From: Euonymus europaeus
Taxonomy: Eukaryota; Streptophyta; Magnoliopsida; Celastrales; Celastraceae
Length of the DNA: 64,000 nucleotides
Reading direction: 5' to 3'
Assembly: GCA_963580455.1 (NCBI GenBank)
Contig: OY756957.1
Coordinates: 4,903,001 to 4,967,000, forward strand
Of this stretch, positions 48,057 to 61,842 are shown piece after piece. The notes below the pieces were generated by a model. It saw only the letters and a program-made list of their open reading frames with translations, was not told the DNA's origin and ran no database searches. Position numbers and translations under genes: made by a program. Each line of letters starts with the position of its first letter. The first letter of the stretch is position 1.

Positions 48057-49690
48057 CGAAGTAGGGTTTGGTCTCTTCCTCAAGGAAACCCTTTCTCGTA
48101 TTTCTCTGTTTCAGACTTCTACAATCTCTTTCCTTGGTTGTCTTCTCCTCCTGCTGGGCGTCGCTTTTTACGACTCTTTCCTGCGACTAAAATTTGTTTT
48201 TATATACGTGGCTTTTTCACATTATATATATTTAAAAAATAGGATAAATTCCCTTATAAAAAACGATAAATATTAATTAACCTTTTACTATATTTTACCT
48301 TTTTCCTTATCATCTTTTTTCAAAATGCCCTTTTTTTACTATTTTAAGTGACCATTTGGTGAATCATAAGTTTTAAGTGTCGTATAAACTGTCAATTTAT
48401 TATTATAGATATATAAAGTAGTTTAACAATAAAATAAAAGCTATCGAATATGGGTCTTGTTAGAAAGAACATTACACATTGAATTCGAATATGTAATTTT
48501 TTCTCGAAATTGAACATATATTTTGAGAGCCAAGAGCGCAAATGTGTGAGAAAATAATGAACAATAGAGAAAATTGAGATAATTTTTTGATGCGCATGTT
48601 AACATGAGTGAGTAGAGCGTAAAACTCCTTAGCAAAAAAAAAGTAGCGAGACACTTTACCTTTCATCTTCTCCACTTTCACTCTTCCTCCATGGATTGGA
48701 TCTTCCATTTATATATCTAGATTTTATTTGTATGTTTTTTATGTTTATATTTGAATTAAAAAAAAATCAAGGCTTCTCTCCTCCGGATCTAAATCTCCTT
48801 ATCGTGGATCTTTAACCGTCAATGTTTCAACGTGCTCTGGTGACATATAATCAACTTCTAGTGTTGAGATTCTCAGAAATGTGGAAATTTAGATTCATAA
48901 TGTAAATTCAAATTGTAATTTGTGTAATATTTTTTCTCTTTAGACTCTCTATTTTCCGTCATAGACAGGTAGAGTACGGAATCATTGACAAATATCGGAT
49001 GAGGTACGGGTGTAATACAGTGTCATCCAAGATTATTCGGTGGCGACCATGTTAATGTTTGTAACATTGTCTATATAACTCAATTACCCATTTTCATATA
49101 AGTAACTTAATACAATCGGGTCAAATATTTTTTTCAAAACCATAACTATCAAGGGTGACTTAAACAACAGTTAAAGATCAAAGATAATTATTAATTAATA
49201 TGGAAGAAGAAGAAAAAGAAGGGCGGAAGTTTTCATGGGTAGTAGTTTTTTTTTGTTGAAAGGTCATGGGGAGTAGTTATAACTGGGGTATAATTAGTTT
49301 ATTATGCATAGCTTGAAAGGATGGAAAATGTACGGCTTCACATGCCTATTGGATTTTTGGTCCGCCTCAGTAACCCAATCTTAATCGATCTAGCCTGATC
49401 CGATCCGAGAATGATAGGGTATAAACTAAATCGAACTCGATTATTTTTTATTGGGTTTCGGATTCTTGTTTTCTCGACATCTATAATCTCTTCTTTTTTC
49501 TTTGCAATCTGGTATTTTGAAACACCACTCATCCTAAAAGCATGGATTTTTTAATCGAAAATGATATTTAATTATTACTTATTACTCTTGCCAGGTATTA
49601 CAAAAATACCTAGCAGAACCATAGTCTGCTATACAAATGGAGTCAAACCTGCACTTTGATGGTCCAGAGTAGAGCTCACCGGTCGCCACC
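48057..49690. other. NHX6 promoter and intergenic DNA
   Basis: 48057-48180 is pyrimidine-rich on the + strand and probably NHX6 5' UTR. The rest is AT-rich with no gene, tRNA or clear repeat recognised. Confidence 0.4.
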
Positions 49691-49697
49691 GACCGTG

Positions 49698-49886
49698 GGC
49701 TCGTACTTGATGACCCAGATGGGAAAGAGATTGGTAGAACTAATTTCAGTAGAAGTGTAGCTGCCAATTGTGTTTTGACTGACAGAGGCAACCTTGTGAT
49801 TAAAAGTATAAATTCTGAAACTTTATGGGAGAGCTTTGATATTCTAACAGACACGTTGCCTACACAGCCACACAGGTATTGAAGAA
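49698..49886 (+). pseudogene. G-type lectin receptor-kinase fragment
   Basis: One open stretch reads LVLDDPDGKEIGRTNFS, then CVLTDRGNLVIKS and LWESFDILTDTLPTQ, then a stop. This is part of the bulb-lectin domain of LECRK3/RLK1-type receptor kinases. Signal peptide, rest of lectin domain, membrane segment and kinase are all missing nearby, so it is a gene fragment. Confidence 0.8.
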
Positions 49887-49889
49887 ACA

Positions 49890-51928
49890 TTTTCCTCAGA
49901 GGGAAGTTTCGGTTTCGGATGCTTGAAGACGACAGTTTTTGTAATTGAGTTATCCGATAATCCTAAAATTCAATATCAGATTATCGGACTGAATTTATGT
50001 CTGTAGTCAAATCCAGTCCGATAACCCCAAACTTGACCTAGTTTGCAGGACTAGGAAAATGTTTTTGATGGACCTAAATTTCCAAAAGTTGCAGCAGTGG
50101 AATCGTCTGGAAATTTTCTCAATAAATTAGTAAATGTTTGGCCAAATGAATAAATGAGAAGCCCAAATTAAAATGACTCGGGATTGTGAAAAAACAAGAG
50201 TTGCCTTGGAATTGTTGGACTCAGCACCCAATGTGAAATACATGCCCAATCAATCTTCACCTGTAGTGTTTCCTCCAACAATTCACTTTTCCTTGGTAGA
50301 ATGTTCAGCAATTCTTGTATTCAAAAACATGCAAACATGCAATGACACGGGAGCCATGATGCAAACTGGGTCAGGATTAGTCATTCTTTGCCACAGAAGT
50401 GCACAAGCACAATCAAAACCCAAATCAATACAAGTCTCTAGTGCTAAAATTTCAAGCCATCGCGAGAATAGGTCTTGAAATGCTTCTTGACAAAAAAATT
50501 ACAATGTAAATAACAAATGAATCAAAGTAATTCTTTTCCAGTTCTATAGAGAAGCCTACCACAAATAATGCTTCATTGTCAACAACTGTTTCTTTAACCA
50601 CATACACCGTCTTCTAATAACACAGCATTTTTACACCATTTCTTGCCGGCACATCTTCTACATTAGCTTCATGTGAATGGTTTCCAAGACAAAGTTCTAC
50701 CGCACATCAATTACAGTTCATGATATCCTTATTTTCAAGGGGAAGAATGTAAGACTATATATTTGATACAATATTCTTGCATACCCTGAGTGAGAAATCT
50801 TGTATCTTTTTTTGTTTCCTTCATGTGAAAGAACAAGGGATCTCAAATTTGATACAACAACAGTCGGGAGGTTTCAGTCAGATGCGAAACGAGCTCTAAA
50901 AAGTTTGATCAATGCTTCCTGCGATTCAACAAAATGAAATTGTTTATAATTGCTCATCGACAGTCACAATCTTAAGCAGAACTATTGGATGTTTAAGATT
51001 TGCAGTAATGAAGTGTCACAAGTAGATTAGTAGACGGCAGAGGAAATCTGCATAACGTACCAACAGTCATATCTAAACAAACCAGTATTTCAAGAAGAAG
51101 GAAAACAACGATTAGTGACAAATCATGTTACTGGATCTGAAAATAGAAAGAGAAACAACAAACACAAAATATGAAGGGTCTCTAGAAGGATCTAAATTTA
51201 TCCATTTCTTCTCGAGATAGACATGCAGAAAACGTCTTTCTAGTTAGAGGACCATCCAAATTCCACATTCAAAACTAAAATTGATGGCAAAAACGTATCA
51301 TTCTATATTTCAGCCTAATCTAAACAAACTACTTTCATATACTCATATGAGAATATTCAAATAGAATTTAAAAAGGTGACCAAATGGATAATAATAAATA
51401 AACCCTGTTTGCATGGATATCCAATATCCATGGAGTGTTTCCATAAAGGAAATTGAGGTCTACAGTCAGGAATTGGCAATTCCAAGTGTCCATATTCCTG
51501 TTATGGCTTAGAAAGGGTTGATGATCAACATTCCCATGGGACATGAACAATAGACACATTACCAGAATGTATCTCATAGCCATTAACAATACCGTCAGAA
51601 TAAAATTTAATGATTTTCACAAGGGAACAGGACAACTCCCAATACCATGCAATATATCTGGCAGAAGAAAACTTGAAGCATTACTACAAATTAGCATAAA
51701 TAAACAAGTTAACAGAAATTAAAGAATTCATCAATACTAAAAGTAAAAGAGGGGCAATATCACAGCCATCAAAATAATAATCAATTAATTTCCAAATATT
51801 ATAGATTATATCTTTAAAAAAATAGTGAGGTGCTGTGCAAGTGAGTTTTCACCAAGTATTCGTTCGAAAGTGCCACAAATGAGAAACATAAAAATATCCA
51901 ATAAAAGCCACACTCACCCACAGCTATT
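49890..51928. other. Intergenic and ASHH3 3' region
   Basis: No gene recognised. About 51600-51928 may be ASHH3 3' UTR. Short ORFs here (50173-50478 plus, 51368-51589 minus) have no family resemblance that I can name. Confidence 0.4.
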
Positions 51929-54900
51929 TCATACAGTTACAAATTCCCAATCCTCCTTTGACATGTCAAAAAATTCAACTCTACCATCTTCAAACATGAT
52001 CTGCAACAATAAAAATGTTAAGATACTAACAAAGTACTCATTTACATACTGGCAACTATAAAAACAAGTCTGAACTCTCTTACCGAATGCTTCCTAGAAG
52101 ACTTGTCAAACCATTTAATAATACCAAAAGACCTGAAACATTTGAGGAAATCAAAAGGAAATCGAGGAAACTAATGCCAAACATTTGGGGAAATCAAGAA
52201 ACCAATGGGAAAAAAACAAACAATTTTTTTTTGGCATGCTTGAAAATTACCTGTCACCTACAGGATGAGATATTTGTATCACTTTGCCAATGCAACTTGG
52301 AGAGCATGCTTGCCATTGATAAGGGCCAGGCCATGAAGTTCCTGAAAGAGAGGGTAAAATGAGGATAAAACAAGAGGAAAAAGGTCAAAAGATGAGAAAG
52401 TAACGCAAAAACATAGAATAAAGAAACTCTACTTACCTATGTGCAAACCTCCCTTCCGACAAACCTGCAAACGAAAATCTAACCAATTACTTTAAATTTC
52501 TTCAATTTCATATACAGAAAAGGTACACATAAAAAATACAGAATATTGAGAGTTCAAATATGCATTAACTCATATTCAAGACGAACATGTTGCCCAATAG
52601 TTAACCAGAAGTGCAAGTCACATGTTTAACTCCTAGAAACAGTCTCTAATATATTGAGATAAAGTCTGCGTATATCCTGCCTCTCTCCAATTAATAATTC
52701 ACAGGTAATTGGACCAACAGCAAAAAGAGGAGAACGAATCAGGTAAAGGTTGCTTGAAATGCCAATGAACAGCAACCCACTCACTTTCCGCATAAGATAG
52801 GATAGCATTAAAACTCAAGAAATGTATGATACGCCACCCAATCAAAATAAACAAAAGTAAGTTTTTATATAATTTTAATTGAAATAAATTTCACAAAATA
52901 GAATGCAAGTCCACATCGACACCCACACGGCTTTCATTTACAGTTTCAGCTCTCAGATTGGGATCGAATAATCCTTTTGACTTTATGATATATCTGATGC
53001 CATGAGAAAGCAGTAGGATCTCTCATTTTGTTTTCCAATAACAGTGAGCAGACGACATGATGAGGAAAGATTCCAATATGGACATGTAGGCTAATATGAC
53101 CATGGTACTTATTAAGCACACAACTAACTACAAAGGATCTAAAACATCTATCACGCAATCATTTAAACATACATCTTTCCCAGACAGAATTGCTTTCAAC
53201 TTGGGAGACGACGCTGCCACTTGGCATGCCACTAACTTCAATGCAGCATCGGAAGATATCTTAGGCTTGCTTGGTTTAACCCCTAGCTTTTGCCTACAGC
53301 CTGCAGCACCACAATGGCAATCTTGATCTGCACCAAACTGAACAAACCTGCTAAATTTGTTAGAATAAAGAAACAGAGTAAAAGTTTTCAAGAGAAAATC
53401 CACTTGTGGCAGCAACACTGTAAGTAGGAAAGGACTCATTCATCAGTAATGTCAAGCAGAAACAAAGTGCAAGTTCTCATACTGATAATCATATGTCAGA
53501 TGCTCGCCCTTTTTAATGTCACGAAGTGCAAATATGCCGATTCTTGTTTCACCATCAATTATCCTTCAAAATAAAATAAAATAGGATATCTAAGACAAGC
53601 ATATTGACTATTATCATTGAAATGAGAGAAAAGATCAATGAAAAACCATTTCTGCATCTCAGTATTGGGACAACAACTGTGGTTTATATATCTTGACTTG
53701 TTTCCCTTGTATGTGGCATCAATCACCATATCTCGGTTGATTTCACATAGGTAAAAGTTTGTTTCACCGCGATGTTTCATATTCCAAAGCCTTTCTTCAC
53801 ATGTTTTGTCGTCAATAACTACATGGAAAAGATGAAGAGCTGATTAATATGTTCAAAAACATAGCACATTATCTAAATATATTTCATTACAACAGCGACG
53901 AAAAGCAACAACAAAAAAATCTCACCTTCCCCTACATATTCTATAACAAATTCTCCTTGCTTAATATCTTCATCTGCCACAATTCCAGCTCCACATTTCT
54001 CAGTCTACAAGCAATACCTTATTTCACTTCATACTTTGAGTAAACACATAACAAATAGAATACTGAAGGAAAATAACATATGAGAAAATGGAAACCACTA
54101 CAATGTAAAATAAAATAGAAATTCGAATGTAATTGACAATTGTGCTTTGACTGTACATGCGCATGCATGCGCCTATGTGTGTCTGGACTCTGGAGAGACA
54201 GAGAGAGAGCTTATGTAAAAAAAAAAAAACTTCTTTGCTTATTGGCCTTGTTCTCTATCATTATTGGCCTTGTTCTCTATTATTATCTGTTTCAAGGCTT
54301 TGCAGTTATTTTTTTATCAGGTTTGTTCTGTAATGTTCTGTAGCTGTGATCAGTTTTCAAAGGACATAGCTATTGATGCCCTAAAGATAATGCTGGTATG
54401 TATTCCTTCTTCTTTTCATATATATATTGCTTCTTATCAAGAAAAGATTAACGTTCTTAAGATAGAAAATTTTCACTTGATAATATTGTAGCAAATTACA
54501 AATGTGTTCATTATCAGTTCAAAGCTATGTCAGTAATTTTCTTTGCTTTGTTCCTTAGTGTTACAATGACACTATGTTACTCTGGCAGTTCATTCATCAA
54601 GTAAGGAATCACTTTTTGCAGTCTTCACAGTTTTCTATTAATCAATGAAATTATTCAACATTTAATAGCAACAATTAAACAAATCTGGATTCCAAACATA
54701 TAATAACTCCATATGATAATTAAAAACCTCGAGGAGACGTCATAAAGTCATACCTGCACCAATTTCATTTTCTTCACAGGTTGATGCTGAAATGGTTTGT
54801 TCAGGCATGAACTCCCACATTTGCAGCCTGAGGAGCAACTAGAAAGTAGCATCCTGTGAAAATAAGAAATTGATATGCAAATCCTAAGTCCTAGTAATTA

Positions 54901-56606
54901 ACAATGCATACAATTAAACCAGCCATATTTCAACAACTTATGACAAATCCTGAACAAGAATGACAATAATCATTTTCTGATTTAAAAAAAAAAATACTAA
55001 GACCACCAAATTCCTTCGGTGGAGCTCTAAACGGATATTTTGAGAAAAATACAAAACATGCCTGTAGAAAATTTACATTGAACTTTAAAGAATTCAGACT
55101 AATCATGTCCTCTCCCAACAGCAATAAAAATCACATTGATGAGTCAAGAAGCACGAATTACACCCCTGATTCATGTATTTTACAAGCCAATTGAACTCGT
55201 GTTTTCATTTGTTGGGGAGGGATTGGCAGGGCAGCTAGTTAAAACTTTCATTAGGATATCAAAATTTATGAGATTGTTGCTCTGCAAGACATGATCACAC
55301 TGGAGGAAAAGTACATAGATCAATTATGACTTATGAGGCAGGGTCAAGATAGGGAACCCCAATGACAACCACCTTATCGCTGTTCTGAAACACTTTAGCA
55401 CAACCAAGCACCAGTAGATTTTCAAATTGAGAAATATGGGAACATAACTGTTATTGAAGTCAGCATTTCAATAACAATCTAACTAAAAAGAACAAAATCT
55501 ATGAGAAAACATAAATCAAATTGGCAATCTACGACATCCAGTCAAATAAGAATCCAGTGACTTGAGGACTTGAGATGAAGTAAGAACCATTATGTATGAG
55601 CATATATGTGAGGAAGTGGTGCTTTTGCCATAAATTTTCTTTATCATACAGAAGGAAAAATATATGGAAAAAAAATTCAAGCAAACTAAAATTCTACATC
55701 ATTAAGTGAGTGCAATGCTAGTGGAAAAATAACTTTACCCGCAATGGCAATCCCTACCACACACGCTAGAAGAACCTGGTAATGGGCTGCATGAACAGAA
55801 TATGCCATCATCCTCGAGACGCCTTTTGATCTTCTTTGCTGGATATATGTCTACAATTTGCCAATGTAAACAAAAGCAAAAAAATACCGATACAAATGGA
55901 TTTTATAGAAGGAGGGAGAGGGTGAATAAGTAGGAAAAAGGAAAAATATTCCAAGCAGAAAGTGTTGGGCACAAGCGCTACATAGAGGATCAGGGGCATT
56001 TTCTAACAAAGGACCTTAGAAATAATTCAATCAACATCTTTAAAGGATACTTCGCTTAATGAAGGTGTACGGCGTAGGCTTCCATTTATTAAACCAATCT
56101 GGAAGTTCGAACTCAACTGGTGTCCCTGGCTGTTTCAACAACTTGTTGAATGCTTGGCTGATGCGACTGTGCTCAAAATTCTGATAATTAAAAAGAAATT
56201 GATATTGGCTCTGTATCTCATTAGAATTAATTTACAATAGCTTCAGAGTTCTTGAAAGATATTTAATACAGAGATACAGCTCATGCAACCATATAGTTCA
56301 TTTGTAAAGTATCACATAGTAGAGAAGCTGAAGCAGAAACGCTAGCCCGGCAGGGAATGGGAGTTACTAATTTAAAAATTCCAAACTTTCCTTCCTATAA
56401 AATGATGCACAGCCAGGACTCTTTCCAATGAAAATTCATGTATAATGATGTACTGTCATCAATGCCAACGAAAATTTTGTAAAAAGTAGTAAGATATTGA
56501 AGACAGAGAAAACATAAGAAAGGGAGCATAGGAACTAAAAGAGAAAATTGATTACATGGTACTACATAAATGTCCTGGAAAGACCAACCTTCTTAACAGC
56601 AGGCAT
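51929..56606 (-). CDS. ASHH3: SET-domain histone-lysine methyltransferase ASHH3
   Basis: Twelve coding exons on the minus strand: 56606-56589, 56180-56051, 55850-55739, 54853-54754, 54004-53926, 53818-53647, 53563-53483, 53347-53173, 52464-52437, 52341-52251, 52132-52084 and 52000-51929. Phases all agree; 368 aa against about 363 in Arabidopsis. Domains in order: short N-terminus (MPAVKK), Cys-rich AWS (IFCSCSPLPG, VCGRDCHCG, CKCGSSC, about 66-105), SET (about 119-232) with RYINHSCCPN and GEHLTYDYQF, and post-SET CHCGAAGC. Family knowledge: ASH1-class nuclear enzymes methylate H3K36 or H3K4; the substrate of ASHH3 itself is not settled. Conserved tail: MFEDGRVEFFDMSKEDWEFV. Intron 2 has a U12-type donor. 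Confidence 0.95.
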
Positions 56607-57900
56607 GGCCTCAACAATAAAATAACCGCAAAAATTATGATCATCAATTGATTTCCTACAAAACCAACATCGTCAGTAAATTCTAACTAGTGCATGGAAA
56701 ACACCATAATACAGACTTTAAACCAAGTTGTAATTACATCTACGCAAGCAACAGAACTTTAAGATTTTTACAAAGAGTAATGCACTAATGCAATAAAAGA
56801 GAGACGGAAATATTTGCAAAATTTAGATATTAATAAAAGAAAAAGGAACGAAAGTTCATATGAAATTTGCATGGATAAATGCAATATTTTTTCACTCATT
56901 AATCCCAATACGAAGTAAACAATAAAAATCTCATTATAAAAAGGTAAATGTTTCAGCCACCTTATGTCAATAAATCCAGGAACATGTACTAGAGAAAAGA
57001 CAAATTAAGCTACCAAGCTATGCAGGTATCTCTGTTATACTCAAAGAAGTCTATGTGAGCAATCACCAGGATTAACATCTGCAAGTGAAATGTAGGAAAA
57101 ACAAAACGTACTCCAACCTGTCACTCTAAAACTGGTTCCAATAAAAAATACGTTATTTTTACAGAATAATTTAGTACCCACAACATCAAGAGAGCAGCCC
57201 CCAGAACATAAACTGTTTGACAAAAAATAGCAGACTCCGAAAATTCTTTGTTACCTCTGAATGCAATCATGCAACATGCAAACACAAATTCTTCTAAATC
57301 AAAAAGCAGTAAAAATGATTCATCTCAATTTTCAGGAGATGGAACGATAATCACACATGACAGTGAATTATCTCAACACTTGAAAATCCTCCTTGAATTC
57401 GGAGTTCGCTAGATAGAATCCCTAAAAACTCGAATGGTCGAATTAGCACGGAGAGTAAAAAATAATTGGCAATTCACACCTCTCTAGAAGGGCCATCTCC
57501 ACGACTACCTTGCCCTCAAACCGTAAGAAGGATTAGTGTCAAGTGCTTCAACATCAATCTTATCCAATTCTTTGAAAACGACGAAATGCAAGACGACATC
57601 TTAAACGAAGTATAGCAGATTACACATACACAAGCAATCTACGGGGAATTCATGAATTCAAAGTAGCATCGAGATATTCGGCGAGCAAGCGAGCGAGGAG
57701 CATCGAAGATACCATGCGAGAGGAGAGCAGAGAGTCCTTACCAACCAACCCCGAGAAACAAAGAAAAAGCTACCAGATCTCACTTACATGATAGAGAGGA
57801 GTGAGCAGAGGGACGGTAGTTTTTGAGAGGGAGATTGAAAACGCAAGCTAGCAATGCCGTTTCACTCGCTTCATTTTAGAAGTACGGGGCCATTGCCCAT
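56607..57900 (-). other. ASHH3 5' UTR exons, leader intron and promoter
   Basis: On the minus strand the ATG exon begins after an acceptor (TTTTGTAG) near 56657. An earlier non-coding exon probably lies near 57700-57850, where sequence turns purine-rich on the gene strand. Nothing else recognised in between. Confidence 0.4.
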
Positions 57901-58949
57901 TTGTTGTTCGTTTTGGACTCTGTTTACAGGAATTAGATTAGTGATGAGAACGGATCGGTTATCCTCCAATATAATTTTCATTTAATTTTTTTATATTAAA
58001 ATAGTTTTAAAATATTTTAAAAAAATATTTAAATTGTTTCATAATCGTTTACATAAGGTACCGATTTATTGTTTAATTTTTATTTTTAAAAAAGTTCTCA
58101 CATATATTTGTTTAAGAAGTATCTATAACAACAAATAAACAATTAAGTTATTAGTGGTTAAATACTTAAGATCTTTTATACAAATTAGGAATTCAAATAC
58201 TTTTACTAACATACTCACTAATATTTTTCAAAATTTATTTATAATTAATGACAATGTCCGGTTTGGGAAAGTTTCGGTTTAGGGTACCCTAACCTTGTAT
58301 TATTTGGTTCAGGTAACCTAAACTCTACATCAAAAATCAATATCGACCTAAAATCGTGACGGGTTTTGAAAATAAAATCAAAACTATTTTCAAACCCTAT
58401 AAAATTGATTTTTGTATTTTAAATGGATCGGGCACCCTACGAATGGTGCACTGATCAAGCTTTTTTGACATCTTTGTCCATATATTACAGTATAACTTGG
58501 CTATTTAATGTATAAAATAATTATTATATGAGTTTATGCATAATTTAATTATATCTTAGTGTTTGAACAAAATATGGTGATAAACTTGTCTAATATTATT
58601 ATTATGATTATTATTATTATACAATACAATTTTTGATTTGTTGTTAGATAAAATGATAATATAAGATGTGATAATATGTCCGAACTATCCAACTAAAAAA
58701 TATAATTTTTTAATCATTTTATTTGTATCCATTTTTCTATGATAATCTAATGACTAAAAATCATTAATTTTGTATTTAGTCTATTTTGTGGCAAAATTAT
58801 GTTTGCTTAGTAGACAAGTGGCAGGTGACTAAAGTTTGTATGCTTAGTAGAAATCGTTTTTGTCATTTGACATATTATCTCTTATTTAAGTGCTCCATAT
58901 AAAATTAAAGTGAGCTGGAGTTTTTTTTTATCATAAAAACTCTTATATA
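57901..58949. other. AT-rich intergenic DNA
   Basis: Very AT-rich, with an interrupted ATT run near 58594-58620. No gene or complete repeat seen. Confidence 0.45.
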
Positions 58950-60200
58950 TTAAATTGAACAGCTAAAATCCAGATAAACAAGATAAGCAACATCTGGAGG
59001 ATAATCCTTCATAAGAAAAAGAACATGTTCCTGCCTTAGAGCAATTTGTGCCAACTCATGAGCTACATGGTTGGCACTATGATGAGCATGATGCACGTCC
59101 AGAATAGAAAAACGAAGGAGTGTTGATCTAATAGAATACACAATAACACCACGAGGAAGAACTCCCAGAACTCTTCTCATAAAGACTTCGGGGTCGTTTG
59201 GTATTGAGAATGATTTGAGTGGTAATGAGAATGGGAATGGGAATGAGAATGAGAATGGGAATGAGATTTTGATTATCACGTTTGGTATGTATAAAAACTG
59301 GGAATGAGAATGAGAATGAAATATGTGTTTTGTCCATTATGTCCTTTATGATTATGTATAATCAATATATTTCATTTTATCATTTGTATTTATAAATAAT
59401 TAATAAATTAAAACAGATTAATAAAATTAGATATATTAACAAATTAAAATACTTGTTATGCTAATATAATCCATTTTAATATAATCCCAAATTAAAATAC
59501 TAATGCTAATGCAATTTACTTAAGGGTACAATAGACCTTTTAACCTCTATTCCATGTGGAATGAGGCAAAACCATGTTTTGTAGAGGGAATAGAATTTGA
59601 TGAGAGAGAAGATGGAATGGAATAATGCATTCCATTCACTCAACTTTTTGGACACCAAACAAATGACATGGAATGCTCCATCCCTCATTCCCACTCTATT
59701 CCATCACAATTCTCAACACCAAACATCACTGAATCTAGAATTTGTTGTAAATTTTGCGATTCCTGAATAGATGCACCATACAAAAATCAAACCGTCATCC
59801 ACAAAAAACAAATTTTGTATGGGGAAGAAGATCGGCTAACCGAGACGCCACTAAGAACTCCTCGCTGAACTGCTCTTTGAAGCATATGAGACGATCCTTC
59901 AACACAAAGAATGAATAAAAACGGAGATAACAGGCCCCCTTGTCTAACCCCACCCCCTACTTGGGATAATGTCACCCTTACGTGCACACTCATGAAACAC
60001 ATTGCATGATTAAGGAATTGACATCAAACGCTATCATCATAGCCTCCAAAAAGGCACTCTCAATTCTATCATAAGCTTTCATCATATCAAGCTTTAGAGC
60101 AAAAATTCTTTCTAACCCGACCGCTGAATTCTTAGTAGCCGCCTCATCATCAGTACATTGCCTTTTCACACCTCTCAACATGGAATCCTACTCATCCTGA
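58950..60200 (-). mobile_element. L1-type LINE relic (RT and RNase H parts)
   Basis: On the minus strand, 60181-59787 reads LKLDMMKAYDRIESAFLEAM, GGGVRQGGLLSPFLFILCVE, then LWMTV in place of the FADD region: RT motifs with frame breaks. 59190-58955 reads HSANHVAHELAQIALRQEHV and DVAYLVYLDFSC, the RNase H tail. A MITE sits between, and most of the RT-to-RNase H span is deleted. Confidence 0.7.
59196..59724. mobile_element. MITE nested in the LINE relic
   Basis: Ends GTTTGGTATTGAGAA and (right end reversed) GTTTGGTGTTGAGAA match at 14 of 15 bases. Inside are GAATGGGAATG runs at both ends. No clear target duplication. It interrupts the LINE between RT and RNase H. Confidence 0.6.
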
Positions 60201-60542
60201 GAGTCCACCCCCTTCCATTTACAAACATATGTACTACCATCTCAGTATCTTCTTGGGTCCTTTCCTTTCAAACAATAATAGGGCAACGTCTATCTTTTGA
60301 AGGTGCTGAAAACTCCAAAGAATGGCTCTCGCCATCCCCTCAGTTGCTAAAGGTATGGAATAATCAACCATGTTAGTCTCATGATGTTCAACCTCAGCCA
60401 ATTCTCTATTCACCTTAGGGACTACTTGCTGATGCTAAGAGAGATTTTTATATTATAATATATTTTTATATAAAATTATACCATTTTTGATTTTTTTTAA
60501 AAATCATCTAAACACTTAAATAATATCATTAAAATAGGCTGT

Positions 60543-61149
60543 GTTTGGCAAGCTATATATACTACTCCAAATGGCTTGCCAAACACCCATTTTAACTGCA
60601 CAATTTTGAAGAGCATGCCAAACAATAGTCAACTATTTGAAACTATTTATGAAATTGGAATTTTTTGATGAAACTACCCTTACTTTTGTTATCCAAATTA
60701 CTATAAAAAAAAAGGTTGTCACTCTATCTTTTGTTCTCTCCAACAGTAATGCTTCCGCCTCCCATAATATTTGAAACAACATATAGATATAATGTTAAAT
60801 ATTAAAATTAAAATATTCTATCTTTTGTTCTTTCCAATAGTAATGTTTCTGCCTCCCATAATATTTGAAACAACATATAAATATAATGTTAAATATTAAA
60901 ATTAAAATATGTGAATATTTTAATTTTAAGTAAAAATGGTGATTAGTGTTCCTTTATGTTGTTTTATTGTTTTGAAGTGTAAAATTTATGAATTAATCAA
61001 TAATTATAATTAATTTACTAAATAAATAAAAATGTTCATGCAGGTAAATTATCACCACCCACAACATTTAGATCAGCATCTGAACAATATGTTACCAACA
61101 TATATGCTAACTGCTAAGATAATGCTACTCCGGAAATTATCTGCCAAAC
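60543..61149. mobile_element. Possible MITE with short TIRs
   Basis: GTTTGGCA at 60543 and TGCCAAAC at 61142 face each other around AT-rich non-coding DNA. The short inverted repeats and lack of a target duplication make this tentative. Confidence 0.3.
60724..60911. repeat. 94-bp tandem duplication
   Basis: Two copies beginning CTATCTTTTGTTCT at 60724 and 60818 differ by only a few bases over 94 bp. Confidence 0.88.
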
Positions 61150-61198
61150 GAGATCAGTTTGGCCACATGCGCTAGGTGGTCGTGTTGTTTATCGTTTT

Positions 61199-61382
61199 TT
61201 GAAAATAGATACGGGTTTCCGAATTCTAGACGAACTGAAAACAATCATTCACAAAGATTTATATAGAATTCGATTTTCTTTCTCTGTAGTTTTGCAGCAT
61301 AACCGAAACCGAAGAAGACACTACACCCAATCTCTGTGGGTGCCGTTCATCGTTACTTCTCTCCTAGTCTCCTTCGCTCCAG
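61199..61382 (+). other. Likely 5' UTR exon of ATG4
   Basis: A donor (CTCCAG then GTAAAC) ends this segment at 61382, and an acceptor (TTTTCAAG) at 61764 starts the exon holding the ATG4 start codon. The 5' limit is unknown. Confidence 0.4.
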
Positions 61383-61842
61383 GTAAACCCTCTTTATGCT
61401 TTCTTTTGTTGCGATTCTCATGTTTACCGTCCATAATTTTTGTTTATGGTTTCAATTCGTTCTGCTGTTCTTTATTTTGAATCATATGTGATTATTCGAT
61501 GGAGCAAGTGTTGACAGGACAAAGTTATATTTCAATTTTGTTTTGAATTCTTCGATCAGCTTCCAGATCCCCATCTTTCCATTGAAAACGGTGGAACTTT
61601 TATTGCCTCCACGAGTTTCTCCTTTTAGCTCGTAAATTTGGCATCAGTTTATTTGGGATTATGTGTTTCGGTTTTTGTATTTTTTTTTTGAATTAATCAG
61701 TTGAATATATATAGAAACAAGATTTATACATGAATAATCTTTTTTTTTTCTCTTCATTTTCAAGGACTCTGCTGTAAGCGTGAAGCTGATTTCTCTTGAA
61801 TTTTGAGGCGCAAGGTAGATTTTCTAGAGTTAGGCTGCTTCT

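Noticed and set aside
54140..54491. Plus-strand ORFs in ASHH3 intron 4
   Set aside because: Hydrophobic chance frames around a short GGCCTTGTTCTCTAT duplication; antisense and inside an intron.
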